The notes under the pieces were generated by a model. That model searched no databases. It had not been told where the DNA came from and saw only the letters and a list, made by a program, of their open reading frames with translations. Positions 16,070-26,198 of a stretch of DNA of 64,000 bases are shown here, piece by piece. Source of the DNA: Actinoplanes auranticolor (GTDB taxonomy: Bacteria; Actinomycetota; Actinomycetes; Mycobacteriales; Micromonosporaceae); contig NZ_BOQL01000011.1 in NCBI RefSeq assembly GCF_018332655.1, forward strand, positions 1-64,000. The letters are read 5' to 3'. Numbering within the stretch: the stretch's first letter is position 1; the number at the start of each line of letters is the position of its first letter. Made by a program: the position numbers and the translations under genes.

Positions 16070-18136
16070 TCACCTGAACGCCGGTGGGCGGGTCGTGGAC
16101 GGCGGCACCCGGTATCTGCTCAGGGTGAGGCCCATGATGTCGCTGAAGGCCGGGGCGGCCACCTCGCCCCCGCCGCCCTGCGGCACCGCGGCGGAGACGG
16201 CGACGACGAAGCGGGGTGCCTCGGCCGGGGCCATGCCGATGAACGAGACCGCGTTCGCGCTGGTGTACCGGCCGTCGACGAGGCGGTCCACCGTGCCGGT
16301 CTTGCCGGCGACCCGGTAACCGGGGACGGCGGCGAGGCGTCCCGTGGCGCCGGGCACCACGACGACGGCCTCCAGCATGCGCCGCACCTCGGCGGCCACC
16401 CCGGGGCTGAGCACACGGCGGGTCTCCGGCGCGGCGGCGGGGGTCACCGTGCCGTCGGCGTCGACGGTCGAGCGCACCAGGCGCGGGGCGATGTAGGTGC
16501 CGTCGTTGGCGATGGCCGCGTACCCGGCGGCCATCTGGATCAGCGTGGCGTCGACGCTGGTGCCGATCGGCACCGAGCCCGGGGCCGACGGGCTCCACTG
16601 CCCCGGGGGCAGCAACCGGCCGGCGCTCTCGCCGGGCATACCCTCGCCCGTGGCGGTGCCCAGGCCGAAGAGCTTCTGGTACGCGAAGATCCGTTGCGGG
16701 CCCAGCCGGTCGGCGACCGCGATCGTGCCGACGTTCGACGAGTACGCCAGCACCCGCGGAATCGTGAGCCGGGTGCCCGGTGGCTGCGGGTGCTCGTCGA
16801 CGAACGGCGTACCGCCGCGGACCAGGGGCCCGCCCGCCGGCACGGTCGTCTCCGCGGTGATCAGGCCCTCCTGCAGCGCGGCGGCCACGACGAAGGCCTT
16901 GTGGGTGGAGCCCGGCTCGGCCGCGATGCTGCTCGCGACGTCGGCCCGCTCGGCCGGCTCGGACTGCAGCGGCTTGGCCGCGTTGTAGCCCGGGCAGCTC
17001 GCCTGGGTCAGCACCTCCCCGGTGCGCACGTCCAGCACGACCGCGGCGCCGAAGGTCGCGCCCGCCCTGGCCAGCGCCGGGCACAACGCCCGCTGCGTCT
17101 GGAACTGCAGGTCCCGGTCGATCGTGAGGTGCAGCGTGGCACCGGGACGGGCCCGGGTGAGGCGGTGGTAGCCGCTGGGGATCTCCTTGGCCAGCCGCCC
17201 GTCGTCAACCCCGGGATTGCCGCGCTCGTAGGTCATCCGGCCGTCCTGACCACGCAGCACATCGTCGTAGCGGGCCTCCAGGCCCTCCAGCCCGGTGCGG
17301 TCGGCGCCGGTGAACCCGATCAGGTTGGCGGCCAGATCCGCGCCGGGCACGTCCCGCCGCTCGTCGCGCCCGATGCCGATGCCGGTCAGATCGAGGCCGT
17401 CGACGGCGTGCGCGACCGGGATGTCGACCCCACGGGCCAGGTACTCGAAGCGGGAATCGGTGCCGTCCGGCCGCTTCTGCTTCGCCATCAGCCGGGCGAG
17501 CCGGGAGGGGGCCACGCCGAGCAGCGGGGCCAGCCGATCGGCAGCCACCCGGGGGTTCTGGATCAGCTCGGGGTCGGCGTACACGTATCGGGCCTCGACG
17601 CTGCGGGCCAGCACCGCGCCGGAGCGGTCGACGATGCTGCCGCGCGCCGCGGGCAGCTCGACCTGCACGAGCCGGTTGCGCTGCTCGGCCAGCAGCAGCT
17701 CCAGTTCCTCGGGTGACTGGCTCACCTGCAGGACCACCAGCCGTACGCCGATGGCGGTGAACAGGGCCAGGGCGAACACGGTGGCCAGCCGAATCCGGCG
17801 GCGGCTGCCGGCCAGCTGAAGCTGCGGTCGTGGCTGCCGGGACGCGGAGGACGTTGCGGGACTCGCGGGGCGCCGCTGCGGCCGACGGCCCGGTGCGGAT
17901 TCCGGGCTCCTCCGGCGCTGTCGCGGGAGAGCGGACGGCCTCGGGCGCGGCTGCTCCGGCGACCGCCGCGGGGCCTGGGCGGGCACCTCCGGGAGGGGCT
18001 GGGCCGCGACGGGCGGGGCCGGGTGGCGGGCGGTGCGCCGGGTGCCCAGCAGGTCCAGGGCGTCACGCAGCGGATCACCGGCCGCGCCCCGGGGCGCGGC
18101 CTGGTCACGCGGGACGTACGGGCGGTCGCGGGGCAT
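16070..18136 (-). CDS. Class B penicillin-binding protein (FtsI/PBP2 type transpeptidase)
   Basis: 688 residues from the ATG at 18136, which has an AGGGA site 8 bp upstream; longer starts exist up to 18163. The protein has a Pro/Arg-rich cytoplasmic N-terminus of about 110 residues, one transmembrane helix (about 115-140), a PBP dimerisation domain and a transpeptidase domain. The active-site motifs are intact: S410-T-H-K413, S466-S-N468 and K612-T-G. It crosslinks septal or lateral peptidoglycan. It is outside any dcw cluster, so it is probably an accessory FtsI paralogue. The unusually long basic/proline-rich cytoplasmic tail may bind partners. Confidence 0.9.
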   Translation of the reverse strand: MPRDRPYVPRDQAAPRGAAGDPLRDALDLLGTRRTARHPAPPVAAQPLPEVPAQAPRRSPEQPRPRPSALPRQRRRSPESAPGRRPQRRPASPATSSASRQPRPQLQLAGSRRRIRLATVFALALFTAIGVRLVVLQVSQSPEELELLLAEQRNRLVQVELPAARGSIVDRSGAVLARSVEARYVYADPELIQNPRVAADRLAPLLGVAPSRLARLMAKQKRPDGTDSRFEYLARGVDIPVAHAVDGLDLTGIGIGRDERRDVPGADLAANLIGFTGADRTGLEGLEARYDDVLRGQDGRMTYERGNPGVDDGRLAKEIPSGYHRLTRARPGATLHLTIDRDLQFQTQRALCPALARAGATFGAAVVLDVRTGEVLTQASCPGYNAAKPLQSEPAERADVASSIAAEPGSTHKAFVVAAALQEGLITAETTVPAGGPLVRGGTPFVDEHPQPPGTRLTIPRVLAYSSNVGTIAVADRLGPQRIFAYQKLFGLGTATGEGMPGESAGRLLPPGQWSPSAPGSVPIGTSVDATLIQMAAGYAAIANDGTYIAPRLVRSTVDADGTVTPAAAPETRRVLSPGVAAEVRRMLEAVVVVPGATGRLAAVPGYRVAGKTGTVDRLVDGRYTSANAVSFIGMAPAEAPRFVVAVSAAVPQGGGGEVAAPAFSDIMGLTLSRYRVPPSTTRPPAFR

Positions 18137-18310
18137 GGTGGGCGTCCCTCGCATCAGCGGCATCGACGAACGCGATCTTGTCAGGCCCGCTCCACCGGCG
18201 CGCGCCGCCGTGGACTCCCGCAGCGCTGCCAGCGTGTCGGGGACCGCGGGATGGGCGCCGCGGGAAACTAAATCGGCGGTTTGTCTCCGGACCGGCCTCC
18301 CGCGTCCGAC

Positions 18311-20599
18311 ATGTGGGGCGTGCAGCTTTGGGCCGGATCAGACGCCAGCTTGGCGCAATATCGGGCACGGCAGATCCGGCTCGACCTGTGGATCATCGCC
18401 GCGCTCACTCTCATGGGCGCGTTACGCGTCGGGGTCGCCTGGGCGCCGCAGTACCGCTGGTGGCTGATCCCCCTCGGGCTGGCCGTGGTCCTGCTGCTGG
18501 CCGCCAGCGCGCTGCCGTGGACACGGATCGTGCGCCACACGGGCGTACGCGGCTGGCTCAGCGCCTGGTACGCCGCCGCCCTGACGGCCCTCTACGCCTT
18601 CAACCAGTTCGACGACGACGGCCTGGCGATCTACCCGGCCGGCGCCATCGTGATCGTGGTGGCCGCCTCGGCCGTGTTCCTGCCCCGGACCCTGCTCGGG
18701 CTGGGCCTGTTCGCCGAGGCCGGCTACCTCACGCTCGCCGTCACCACACCGCAGCCCAATCCGGTGCTGGTGATGTCGCTGTCCATGGTGCTGATCGTGG
18801 TGACCGGGCTGTGCGCGCTGACCGCGCACAGCCGCCGGCAGCAGGACACCGACCGCGCGGTCGCCGAGCGCCGCACCGAGGCCATGCTGGAGAACGGCTC
18901 CGACGCCGTGCTCGCCATCTCGGACGGCGGCGTGGTCTTCGCCAGCTCGTCGTCGGGACGGGTGCTGGGCCGCGACGCGTCGCAGTTCACCAACGAGACC
19001 ATGGTCGCGATGACGCATCCGGACGATCTGGCCCGGATCTCCGCGTGGATGCTCGACCTGCGCGCGGCCGCCCCGGGTCACACCGAGCGGATCGACTCGC
19101 GCTGCCAGCACGCCGACGGCCGGTGGATCAACGTGCAGGTGACCGGGACCAACCGGCTGTCCGACCCGCACATCAACGCGGTCGTGCTGACCATCCGGGA
19201 CGTGAGCGAGCAGAAGGCCCTGGAGGGTGAGCTCACCCGGCAGGCGTTCCAGGACTCGCTCACCGGGCTGCCCAACCGGGCGCTGCTCGGCGACCGGATG
19301 AACCAGGCGGTGGCCCGCAACCTGCGCAGCGGCGGCCGGGTGGAGCTGCTGCTGGTCGACCTGGACGACTTCAAGAAGGTCAACGACACCCTCGGGCATT
19401 CCGCCGGCGACGAGCTCATCCAGGCCGTCGCCACGCGGATGAGCGGCTGTATCCGGCCCGCCGACACGCTGGCCCGCCTCGGCGGGGACGAGTTCGCGGT
19501 GCTGGTCGAGAACCTCGACGACCTGGAGCTGGCCGCGCTGGCCGAACGCCTGCTCGAGATCGTCCGGCTGCCCGTCCGGGTCGGCAACCGCGACCTGGTC
19601 ACCACGGCCAGCATCGGCATCGCCTCGGCCAAGATCACCCACACCGCGACCGAGGCCGACACCCACGAGCTGCTGCGCGACGCCGACCTGGCCATGTACG
19701 CGGCCAAGACCGCCGGCCGGGACCGCTACGTCATCTTCGACGAGTCGATGTACGCCGACGCCCTGCAGGAGGCCGAGGCCCGCCTGCGGCTGGAGCAGGC
19801 CCTGGCCGACGACGAGTTCGTGGTGCACTACCAGCCCATCGTCGACCTGCCCTCGGGCCGGCTCATCGGGGTCGAGGCGCTGGTGCGCTGGCAGCACCCG
19901 GAGCGCGGCCTGCTCGGGCCGGACACGTTCATCGGCCTGGCCGAGCAGACCGGGCTGATCGTGCCGCTCGGGCACTGGGTGCTGGCCGAGTCGTGCCGGC
20001 AGGTGGCCGCCTGGCACAGTGACGTCCCGGGCGCCGAACAGCTGCGGATCAGCGTGAACCTCTCCGCCCGCCAGTTCCAGCACATGGACCTGGTCGCGGA
20101 CGTCGCCGGCGTACTGCGCGACTCCGGGATCGACCCCGGCCGGGTGGTCCTGGAGATCACCGAGTCGCTGCTCATGCGGGACACCGACGCCACCATCAGC
20201 ACCCTGCGCGAGCTGCGCGACCTGGGCCTGCACATCGCCATCGACGACTTCGGCACCGGCTACTCGTCGTTGTCCTACCTGCGGCGCTTCCCGATCGACA
20301 TCCTGAAGATCGACAAGGCGTTCATCGACGGCATCGCCACCGACCCCGACGACGCCACGCTGGCCGAGGCCGTGGTGCAGCTGGGGCGGGCACTGCGGCT
20401 GCAGACGGTGGCCGAGGGCATCGAGAACGTCGACCAGCACTCCCTGCTCAGCGCGCTGGGCTGCACCTACGGCCAGGGCTACCTCTTCGCCCGGCCGGCC
20501 GGCTCGGCGCAGATCGAGGCGCTGCTGCGGCACTCCGACAACACCCCGGTATCGGAGGACTGGTGGAGCACTCCGGAGCAGGCCGGCCCACCCGGCTGA
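18311..20599 (+). CDS. Membrane PAS-GGDEF-EAL cyclic-di-GMP enzyme
   Basis: 762 residues from the ATG at 18311; a TTG 30 bp upstream is possible. About five transmembrane helices (20-170) are followed by a PAS domain (about 185-300), a GGDEF domain (about 310-475) and an EAL domain (about 490-745). GGDEF is intact at 391-395, with an inhibitory RxxD site (R382-D385) five residues before it. The EAL domain keeps E522-A-L, DDFGTGYSS and EGIE. Both making and breaking of cyclic-di-GMP are therefore possible, with feedback inhibition of synthesis. It is divergent from the PBP gene. The signal may be sensed by the membrane or PAS region. Confidence 0.92.
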   Translation: MWGVQLWAGSDASLAQYRARQIRLDLWIIAALTLMGALRVGVAWAPQYRWWLIPLGLAVVLLLAASALPWTRIVRHTGVRGWLSAWYAAALTALYAFNQFDDDGLAIYPAGAIVIVVAASAVFLPRTLLGLGLFAEAGYLTLAVTTPQPNPVLVMSLSMVLIVVTGLCALTAHSRRQQDTDRAVAERRTEAMLENGSDAVLAISDGGVVFASSSSGRVLGRDASQFTNETMVAMTHPDDLARISAWMLDLRAAAPGHTERIDSRCQHADGRWINVQVTGTNRLSDPHINAVVLTIRDVSEQKALEGELTRQAFQDSLTGLPNRALLGDRMNQAVARNLRSGGRVELLLVDLDDFKKVNDTLGHSAGDELIQAVATRMSGCIRPADTLARLGGDEFAVLVENLDDLELAALAERLLEIVRLPVRVGNRDLVTTASIGIASAKITHTATEADTHELLRDADLAMYAAKTAGRDRYVIFDESMYADALQEAEARLRLEQALADDEFVVHYQPIVDLPSGRLIGVEALVRWQHPERGLLGPDTFIGLAEQTGLIVPLGHWVLAESCRQVAAWHSDVPGAEQLRISVNLSARQFQHMDLVADVAGVLRDSGIDPGRVVLEITESLLMRDTDATISTLRELRDLGLHIAIDDFGTGYSSLSYLRRFPIDILKIDKAFIDGIATDPDDATLAEAVVQLGRALRLQTVAEGIENVDQHSLLSALGCTYGQGYLFARPAGSAQIEALLRHSDNTPVSEDWWSTPEQAGPPG

Positions 20600-21331
20600 C
20601 GGCGTGCGTCGCGGCCCTGACCGCGCCCGCTCTGTTGGCCGCCGGCCCGGTCGCCGCCGCGATACCCGCCGCGGAGACGGTCGGCGTGCACGGCGAGCTG
20701 CTGGCCGAGCACTTCTCCTCGGTCACCCCGGGCAACCGGCCAAACGCGACGCGCTGTACGCCCTGGTGAGCGCGCAGGCGTCCGTCTACCGCGACATGAT
20801 GGCCCTGTTCCGCCGGTACGCCCCCACCGTCACCTCGGTGACCCTGTGGGGCCTGGCCGACGACAACACCTGGCTGGACACGTTCCCGGTGACCCGCAAG
20901 GACGCTCCGCTGCTGTTCGACACCAGGCTGCAGGCCAAGGAGGGGTACTGGGCCGTGGTCGGCCGGAGCTCGCCTTCCGCGTCGGCGTCACCATCGGCAT
21001 CGGCCCCGCCCGCGGGTGGCTGCGCGGTGTCCTACCGGGTGGCCGGCAGCGGCCGGGTGGTTTCCAGGGCGCCGTGACGATCACCAACACCGGCCGCGAG
21101 CCGCTGACCCCGTGGTCGCCGGCCTGGTCGTTCGCCGACGGGCAGCGGATCTCCCAGTCCTGGAACGGTACGGCGGCCCAGACCGGCACCGCCGTCACGG
21201 TCTCCAGCACGTCCTGGAACGCCACGGTGGCCGCGGGCGGCACCACGTCGTTCGGCTTCCTCGCCTCCTGGACCGGCGCGAACCGCCCACCGGCCGCCTT
21301 CGCCCTCGACGGGGTCAGCTGCGCTCAGTAG
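20563..21331 (+). pseudogene. Broken secreted GH10 xylanase with CBM2 (relic)
   Basis: Three pieces of one protein lie in successive frames. The first (from GTG 20563) is a signal peptide with a mature N-terminus resembling GH10 (ELLAEHFSSVTPGN). At about 20740 it jumps to a C-terminal GH10 piece (YRDMMALFRRYAPTVTSVTL, then WGLADDNTWLD), so most of the catalytic barrel is deleted. After a Ser/Ala/Pro linker a CBM2 starts (CAVSYRVAG) and shifts frame near 21047, continuing as GFQGAVTITNTG to the terminal Cys at 21326. No active-site glutamates remain. It overlaps the end of the GGDEF/EAL gene by 37 bp. It marks a lost xylan-degrading function. Confidence 0.8.
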
Positions 21332-22902
21332 CCGACATCGCGGCGGCGTAGCCCGGCGTACCCGGCGGCGAGGGCGACCGCGGCCAGGGCGGTGATCACG
21401 AGCAGCGGCGTGAGAGCCGGATCCACCAGCGGCACCTGCGGAGTGTGGGCGAACGGGGACCCGCGCCGGGCCCAGCCGGGCAGGTCGAACGAGTCGCCGA
21501 AGAGGGTGACGACCGCGCAGTACCCGACCGCCACCCACCCGAGCACGGCCGACGGTCGCGGGGCCCACCCGAGGCTCAGCACCACCACGGCGATGATCAG
21601 CCACACGGCGGGGAGGTAGGCGAACGCGACACCGACCAGTCGCGGCACCTGGCCGGCGTCGGACACGGTCGCCCCGTACGCCGCTCCTTCGCCCAGCCCG
21701 AACGCGAGCAGCCCGAGGGCGCTGCCGGCCAGCGCCACGCTGAGCTGGCCGCCTAGCCAGGTCAGCCGGCTCGTGCCGGTGGCCAGGACCTGCTCGGCCC
21801 GGCCGGACGTCTCCTCGCCCCGGACCCGCAGGACGGCCGCCACTCCGTACGCCGCCGCGATCAGGGCGGCCATGCCGAACGTCAGCGCCAGGTACGCGTC
21901 GACGACGTCCGCGGCCCCTCCCGGCAGGAACTCGGCGATCTCGGGATTGTCGCGGATGTACTGCTCGATGGTGTCCGCGATGGCTCCGTACGCCACGCCC
22001 AGCAGGCCCAGTGCCACCACCCACCCGGCCAGGTTGCCGCGCTGCAGGCGCCAGGCCAGCCCGTAGGCGTCGCGCAGCCACCGGGTCGCCCGGGCCCGGC
22101 CGGGACGCGACGGCACCAGGCCGGCCCCGAAGTCGCGGCGCCGCGACAGGGCCACGGCGGCTGTCACGAGCAGCACGCTGGACACCAGCGGGAGCAGCAG
22201 CGGCCACCACCGGTCACCGGCGTAGGGGAAGGTGCGCTGGCCCCATCCGATGGGCGAGAACCAGGACAGCGCACCGCTGCCGACATCCCCGGCGGCGCGC
22301 AGGACGTACGCGGCGCCGAGGACGAGCCCGACGGACCCGTACGCCGCCCGGGTGTTCTCGAAGACCTGGCTCGCGACCGCGGTGAGCCCGGCGAATGTGA
22401 GGCCCACGGTGGCCGTCGCGGCGCCGAACAGGATCGAGCCCCCGACCGGCAGGCCGGTGCCCGCGGCCGCGGCGAAGACCAGGATCCCGACGGCGAGGCT
22501 GGCCAGGCCGGCCAGGGCCAGCGCCGCCGCGAGCGGGGCCTGCCGGCCGACCCGGGCCGAGCGGATCAGTTCGGCCCGTCCGGTCTCCTCCTCGGCCCGG
22601 GTGTGCCGGCCGACCAGGAACATGGCCATCAGCGCGACGACGATCGCGACGAAGGCGAAGATCTCGAACACGACCTCCCCGCCGATCGAATCGAGCAGCC
22701 GGGTCGGCCCGCTCATCGCGATCACCGCGGTGTTGCCGCCGACGGTCCGGCGCAGCCGCTCGAGAGCTTCGGGGCTGTCGTACAGGTTCTGGCTCTGGGT
22801 CGACTGCACCAGCACGAGCAGCGTGGCCCCCAGCAGCCACCACGGCAGGCCGATCCGTTCCCGGCGGAGCATGAACCGCAGCAGTCCCCAGGTGCCGGTC
22901 AC
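21325..22902 (-). CDS. ABC transporter permease (exporter of polyketide-antibiotic type)
   Basis: 525 residues with about 12 hydrophobic segments in two similar halves, as in the actinobacterial TnrB3-like (COG3559) exporter permeases. The GTG start overlaps the stop of the ATPase gene (GTGA), so the two form a coupled pair. It presumably forms the membrane channel for drug or lipid export powered by the neighbouring ATPase. The halves are fused into one chain, so a homodimer or a single pseudo-dimer are both possible. The 3' end overlaps the xylanase relic by 7 bp. Confidence 0.85.
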   Translation of the reverse strand: MTGTWGLLRFMLRRERIGLPWWLLGATLLVLVQSTQSQNLYDSPEALERLRRTVGGNTAVIAMSGPTRLLDSIGGEVVFEIFAFVAIVVALMAMFLVGRHTRAEEETGRAELIRSARVGRQAPLAAALALAGLASLAVGILVFAAAAGTGLPVGGSILFGAATATVGLTFAGLTAVASQVFENTRAAYGSVGLVLGAAYVLRAAGDVGSGALSWFSPIGWGQRTFPYAGDRWWPLLLPLVSSVLLVTAAVALSRRRDFGAGLVPSRPGRARATRWLRDAYGLAWRLQRGNLAGWVVALGLLGVAYGAIADTIEQYIRDNPEIAEFLPGGAADVVDAYLALTFGMAALIAAAYGVAAVLRVRGEETSGRAEQVLATGTSRLTWLGGQLSVALAGSALGLLAFGLGEGAAYGATVSDAGQVPRLVGVAFAYLPAVWLIIAVVVLSLGWAPRPSAVLGWVAVGYCAVVTLFGDSFDLPGWARRGSPFAHTPQVPLVDPALTPLLVITALAAVALAAGYAGLRRRDVGY

Positions 22903-23819
22903 GACGCCACCTGCTCCCCCGCCGCTGGCCCGGCGCCGTAGTGGCGCAGGAAGAGTTCCTCCAGAGTGGGCGGTGTGCTGGTCAGGCTGCGCACGCCGAG
23001 CGGCACGAGGAGCCGCAGCACGGCGTCGAGCTGGGCGGTGTCGACGTCGAAGCGGGCGTGGCGGTCCTCGACCACCATGTCGTGGACCCCGGGCAGCGTC
23101 TCGAGGCCGCGCAACGGCTCGGCCGTCTCCACGGAGATCGAGGTACGGGTCAGGTGCCGCAGCTCGGCCAGCGTGCCGGACTCCACCGTGCGGCCCAGCC
23201 GGACGATGCTCACCCGGTCGCACAGCGCCTCGACCTCGGCCAGGATGTGGCTGGACAGCAGGACCGTCCGTCCCTGCAGTTTCGCCTCCTGAATGCACTG
23301 CTGGAAGACGGACTCCATCAGCGGGTCCAGGCCCGAGGTCGGCTCGTCCAGCAACAGCAGTTCGGCGTCCGAGGCGAGCCCCGCGACCAGGGCCACCTTC
23401 TGCCGGTTGCCCTTGGAGTAGGTGCGCGCCTTCTTGCGCGGGTCCAGGTCGAACCGTTCCAGCAACTCGTCACGCCGGCGCCGGTCGAGCCCGCCGCGCA
23501 TCCGGCCGAGCAGGTCGATGACCTCGCCGCCGGTGATACCGGGCCAGAGCGTGACGTCACCCGGCACGTACGCCAGCCGGCGGTGCAGGGCGACCGCGTC
23601 CCGCCAGGGGTCACCGCCCAGCATCCGGACCTGGCCGGCGTCGGGCCGGAGCAGGCCGAGCAGTACCCGGATGGTGGTGGTCTTCCCGCTGCCGTTCGGG
23701 CCGAGGAAGCCGTGCACCTCACCGGCCGCCACGGTCAGATCGAGGCCGTCCAGCGCCTTGGCGCTGCCGAACGACTTGCTCAGTGCGGAGATGGAGATGG
23801 CTTCGGTAGACGTCGTCAT
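22899..23819 (-). CDS. ABC transporter ATP-binding protein
   Basis: 306 residues, starting at ATG 23819 behind GGAGGAGTTCCC. Walker A is GPNGSGKTT, Walker B is [13 protein letters not shown], and the signature is a YSKGNRQK variant of LSGGQ, typical of CcmA/DrrA-type exporter ATPases. The switch histidine is in LLSSHIL. The C-terminal domain of about 90 residues (after 215) is the usual DrrA extension. It drives the permease encoded directly downstream. A methyltransferase gene is divergent from it and may or may not be related. Confidence 0.92.
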   Translation of the reverse strand: MTTSTEAISISALSKSFGSAKALDGLDLTVAAGEVHGFLGPNGSGKTTTIRVLLGLLRPDAGQVRMLGGDPWRDAVALHRRLAYVPGDVTLWPGITGGEVIDLLGRMRGGLDRRRRDELLERFDLDPRKKARTYSKGNRQKVALVAGLASDAELLLLDEPTSGLDPLMESVFQQCIQEAKLQGRTVLLSSHILAEVEALCDRVSIVRLGRTVESGTLAELRHLTRTSISVETAEPLRGLETLPGVHDMVVEDRHARFDVDTAQLDAVLRLLVPLGVRSLTSTPPTLEELFLRHYGAGPAAGEQVAS

Positions 23820-23911
23820 GGGAACTCCTCCATGGGTCAGCAACTCGCCGACCAGGCTTCCCGGCACTCCGAGGGGCATCGTACGACACGCGCACCACCT
23901 AGGCTGGCGGG

Positions 23912-24661
23912 GTGACCTCCGCGTCCGCACGGGTCAGTGCCGAGCGTCCCTTCTACAGCCGGCACGCCGCAGCCTACGACCTGCTGATCACCGATCCGGT
24001 CGAGCCCTGGGTCGACGCGGTGCACGACCGGCTCGGCAAAGCGCACCGGCCACGGGCCGCGGTGCTGGACGCGGGGTGCGGCACCGGCCGGCACGCCGCC
24101 GCGCTGACCGCCCGGGGCCACCGGGTCGACGTCGCGGACGCCTCCGCGGAGTTGCTGGCGCGCGCCGCCGAGCGCTGCCCCGCCTCCCGGGCCCTGCTGG
24201 TCGACCTGTGCGCCCTGAACCTGCCGGCCGGGTACGACGCCGTGACGTGCCGCGGCGTGCTCAATGACATGATCACCGATGAGGACCGGGACGCGGCGAT
24301 CGCTTCGCTGACCGCGTGCCTGCGGCCGGGCGGGCTGTTGTTCCTCGACGTACGGGAGGCGGAGGCTTCCCGGCTCCGGGCCGGCGGCGCGAGCCGGTGC
24401 GTGACCGCCGATCTCGGCCACCGGGAGCTGCGGTTCTCCAGCCGTACGCGGTGGGCCGGCGGATTGCTGCACGTCGAGGAACGCTACGAAGTCGTCGTGG
24501 ACGGCCGCACCGAGGAGGACTCCGGCTACGACTTCACCATGCGGCCGTGGTCGGGAGCCGAGCTGACCGCGGCGCTGCGGCGTCACGGCATGCGGACCGT
24601 GGAGATCGGGGACGGCGTGGGCCGCCGTACCGGGGACCGGTTGTTCGTCGTCGCCGCGTGA
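23912..24661 (+). CDS. Class I SAM-dependent methyltransferase
   Basis: 249 residues from GTG 23912. Motif I is [20 protein letters not shown] (about residues 50-69), followed by an acidic motif II (VDVADAS) and a motif IV-like RGVLNDM. A C-terminal beta-rich part ([20 protein letters not shown]) resembles small-molecule methyltransferases that methylate carboxyl or hydroxyl groups. The acceptor cannot be inferred. It is divergent from the ABC exporter and followed by an AraC regulator on the same strand. Confidence 0.85.
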   Translation: MTSASARVSAERPFYSRHAAAYDLLITDPVEPWVDAVHDRLGKAHRPRAAVLDAGCGTGRHAAALTARGHRVDVADASAELLARAAERCPASRALLVDLCALNLPAGYDAVTCRGVLNDMITDEDRDAAIASLTACLRPGGLLFLDVREAEASRLRAGGASRCVTADLGHRELRFSSRTRWAGGLLHVEERYEVVVDGRTEEDSGYDFTMRPWSGAELTAALRRHGMRTVEIGDGVGRRTGDRLFVVAA

Positions 24662-24708
24662 CCCGTCCGGCACGGCGACACGCGTTACCGGCGGGGGTAG
24701 GCGATGCT

Positions 24709-25554
24709 GTGGGCGTGGAGTACGTGTCCCGAGTGCCGCGACCGCCGCTGGACGGGCTGATCGACGACCTCTACTACCTGGCGGGTACGCCGCCGTACGC
24801 CCGGCTGACGCTGCCGGCCAGTCCGGCGGCGTTCCTCATCGTCAACCTGGGCGCGCCGTTCCGCGTCCGCGCCGGCACCGACATCAAGACGGCCGAGTAC
24901 ACCGACGGCTGCGTGGTCACCATGCCCAGCCGGGTGCTGGAGTTCGGCTACCCACCCCGGACCCGTTCCGTCGGCGTGCACTTCAAGCCGTGGGGGCTGG
25001 CGCCGTTCCTGCCGATGCCCGCGGCCGAGCTGTGTGACCGGCCGTTGACGGTGGAACAGATCTGGGGTCGACCGGCCGTCGCCGAGCTGCGAGACCGGCT
25101 GGCCACGGCCGAGGAACCGCACGAGATGCTGACGCTGCTCGAGGAGGAGCTGAGGCGACGGCTGGGCGAAACCGCCGGCTTGGGGCTGGTCCGCCACACG
25201 AGCCGGATCATCGCGGCGACCGGCGGGGCGGTGGCCATCGACGACCTGAGGGTTTCGGCCGGAGTCAGCAGCACTCACCTGGCCCAGCGGTTCAAGCAGC
25301 TCATCGGCGTCACGCCGAAGCGGCTGGCCCGCAGCTACCGCTTCACCGCCACCGTGTTCTCGCTCGACCCCGCCGAACCGGTCGACTGGGCCGAGCTGGC
25401 CAGTGGCGCCGGCTACTTCGATCAGGCCCACTTCGGCCACGAGTTCCGCGCCTTCACCGGGCTTACCCCGACCCGGTACGTCGAGGCCCGGCGGCGGTTC
25501 CTGCGCGAGCATCCCGGCCACGTGCTGGACAGCTGGCCGCTGCCGGCCGATTGA
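24709..25554 (+). CDS. AraC family transcriptional regulator (DUF6597-type sensor)
   Basis: About 281 residues from GTG 24709, which sits 7 bp after GGGGGTAGG; GTG 24715 is an alternative. The N-terminal half (VPRPPLDGLIDDLYYLAG, then FRVRAGTD and GVHFKPWGLAPFL) matches the DUF6597 sensor domain often found before AraC helix-turn-helix units. The C-terminus has IDDLRVSAGVSSTHLAQRFK and WAELASGAGYFDQAHFGHEF, ending with TPTRYVEARR. It lies 65 bp before a reductase-like gene on the same strand, a plausible target. Confidence 0.86.
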   Translation: MGVEYVSRVPRPPLDGLIDDLYYLAGTPPYARLTLPASPAAFLIVNLGAPFRVRAGTDIKTAEYTDGCVVTMPSRVLEFGYPPRTRSVGVHFKPWGLAPFLPMPAAELCDRPLTVEQIWGRPAVAELRDRLATAEEPHEMLTLLEEELRRRLGETAGLGLVRHTSRIIAATGGAVAIDDLRVSAGVSSTHLAQRFKQLIGVTPKRLARSYRFTATVFSLDPAEPVDWAELASGAGYFDQAHFGHEFRAFTGLTPTRYVEARRRFLREHPGHVLDSWPLPAD

Positions 25555-25619
25555 TTTCTTACAAGAGCAACAGCCCGCGACCCGCTAATTTGAGGGCAAC
25601 CCGAAGCAGAGGAGAGCCC

Positions 25620-26198
25620 ATGGGCAAGGTCGTCATGTACAGCTCGGTGTCGGTGGACGGCTTCATCGCGGACGACACCGACCAGCCCGGACCGCTGTTC
25701 GACTGGTTGCTCAACGGTGACGTCCCGTTGGACGACAGCGGCGCGGTGAAGGTGTCGCAGACCTCCTACGACTACACCCGGCCGTACTGGGACCAGATCG
25801 GGGTGACGATCGCCGGCCGCCACGTCTTCGACCTCACCGACGGCTGGGACGGAAAGCCGCCGGGCGGGATCGACCACGTGGTCGTCGTGACGCACCGGCC
25901 GCCGCCCGAGGGCTGGGACCCCGCGGCGCCGTTCCACTTCGTCGACGGCGTCGAGGCGGCCGTGGCCAAGGCGCGGGAGCTCGCGGGCGACCGCCTGGTC
26001 GAGGTCGCCGCCGGCGACGTCGGCGGCCAGGCGCTCGCCGCCGGCCTGGTCGACGAGGTACGCATGGACGTGGCGCCCGTGGTGCTCGGATCCGGCAAGC
26101 GCTACTTCGGGTCGGTCGACGCGCAGCACCTGCTGGAGGGACCCGACGTGGTGCAGGGCAACCGGGTGCTCCACCTGCGCTATCAGGTGCGCCGCTGA
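25620..26198 (+). CDS. Dihydrofolate reductase / RibD C-terminal-like family protein
   Basis: 192 residues starting at ATG 25620 after AGAGGAGAG. It opens with VVMYSSVSVDGFIADDTDQPG, the typical start of the RibD-C/DHFR-like family, and ends with a VDEVRMDVAPVVLGSGKRYF stretch. Members of this broad family bind NADPH; most have no known substrate. It follows the AraC gene, and the two may be functionally linked. Confidence 0.87.
   Translation: MGKVVMYSSVSVDGFIADDTDQPGPLFDWLLNGDVPLDDSGAVKVSQTSYDYTRPYWDQIGVTIAGRHVFDLTDGWDGKPPGGIDHVVVVTHRPPPEGWDPAAPFHFVDGVEAAVAKARELAGDRLVEVAAGDVGGQALAAGLVDEVRMDVAPVVLGSGKRYFGSVDAQHLLEGPDVVQGNRVLHLRYQVRR

Noticed and set aside
14799..16319. Long plus-strand frame beginning with RRKQA repeats
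   Set aside because: It runs antisense through the LacI gene and its repeats are the minisatellite read in one frame.
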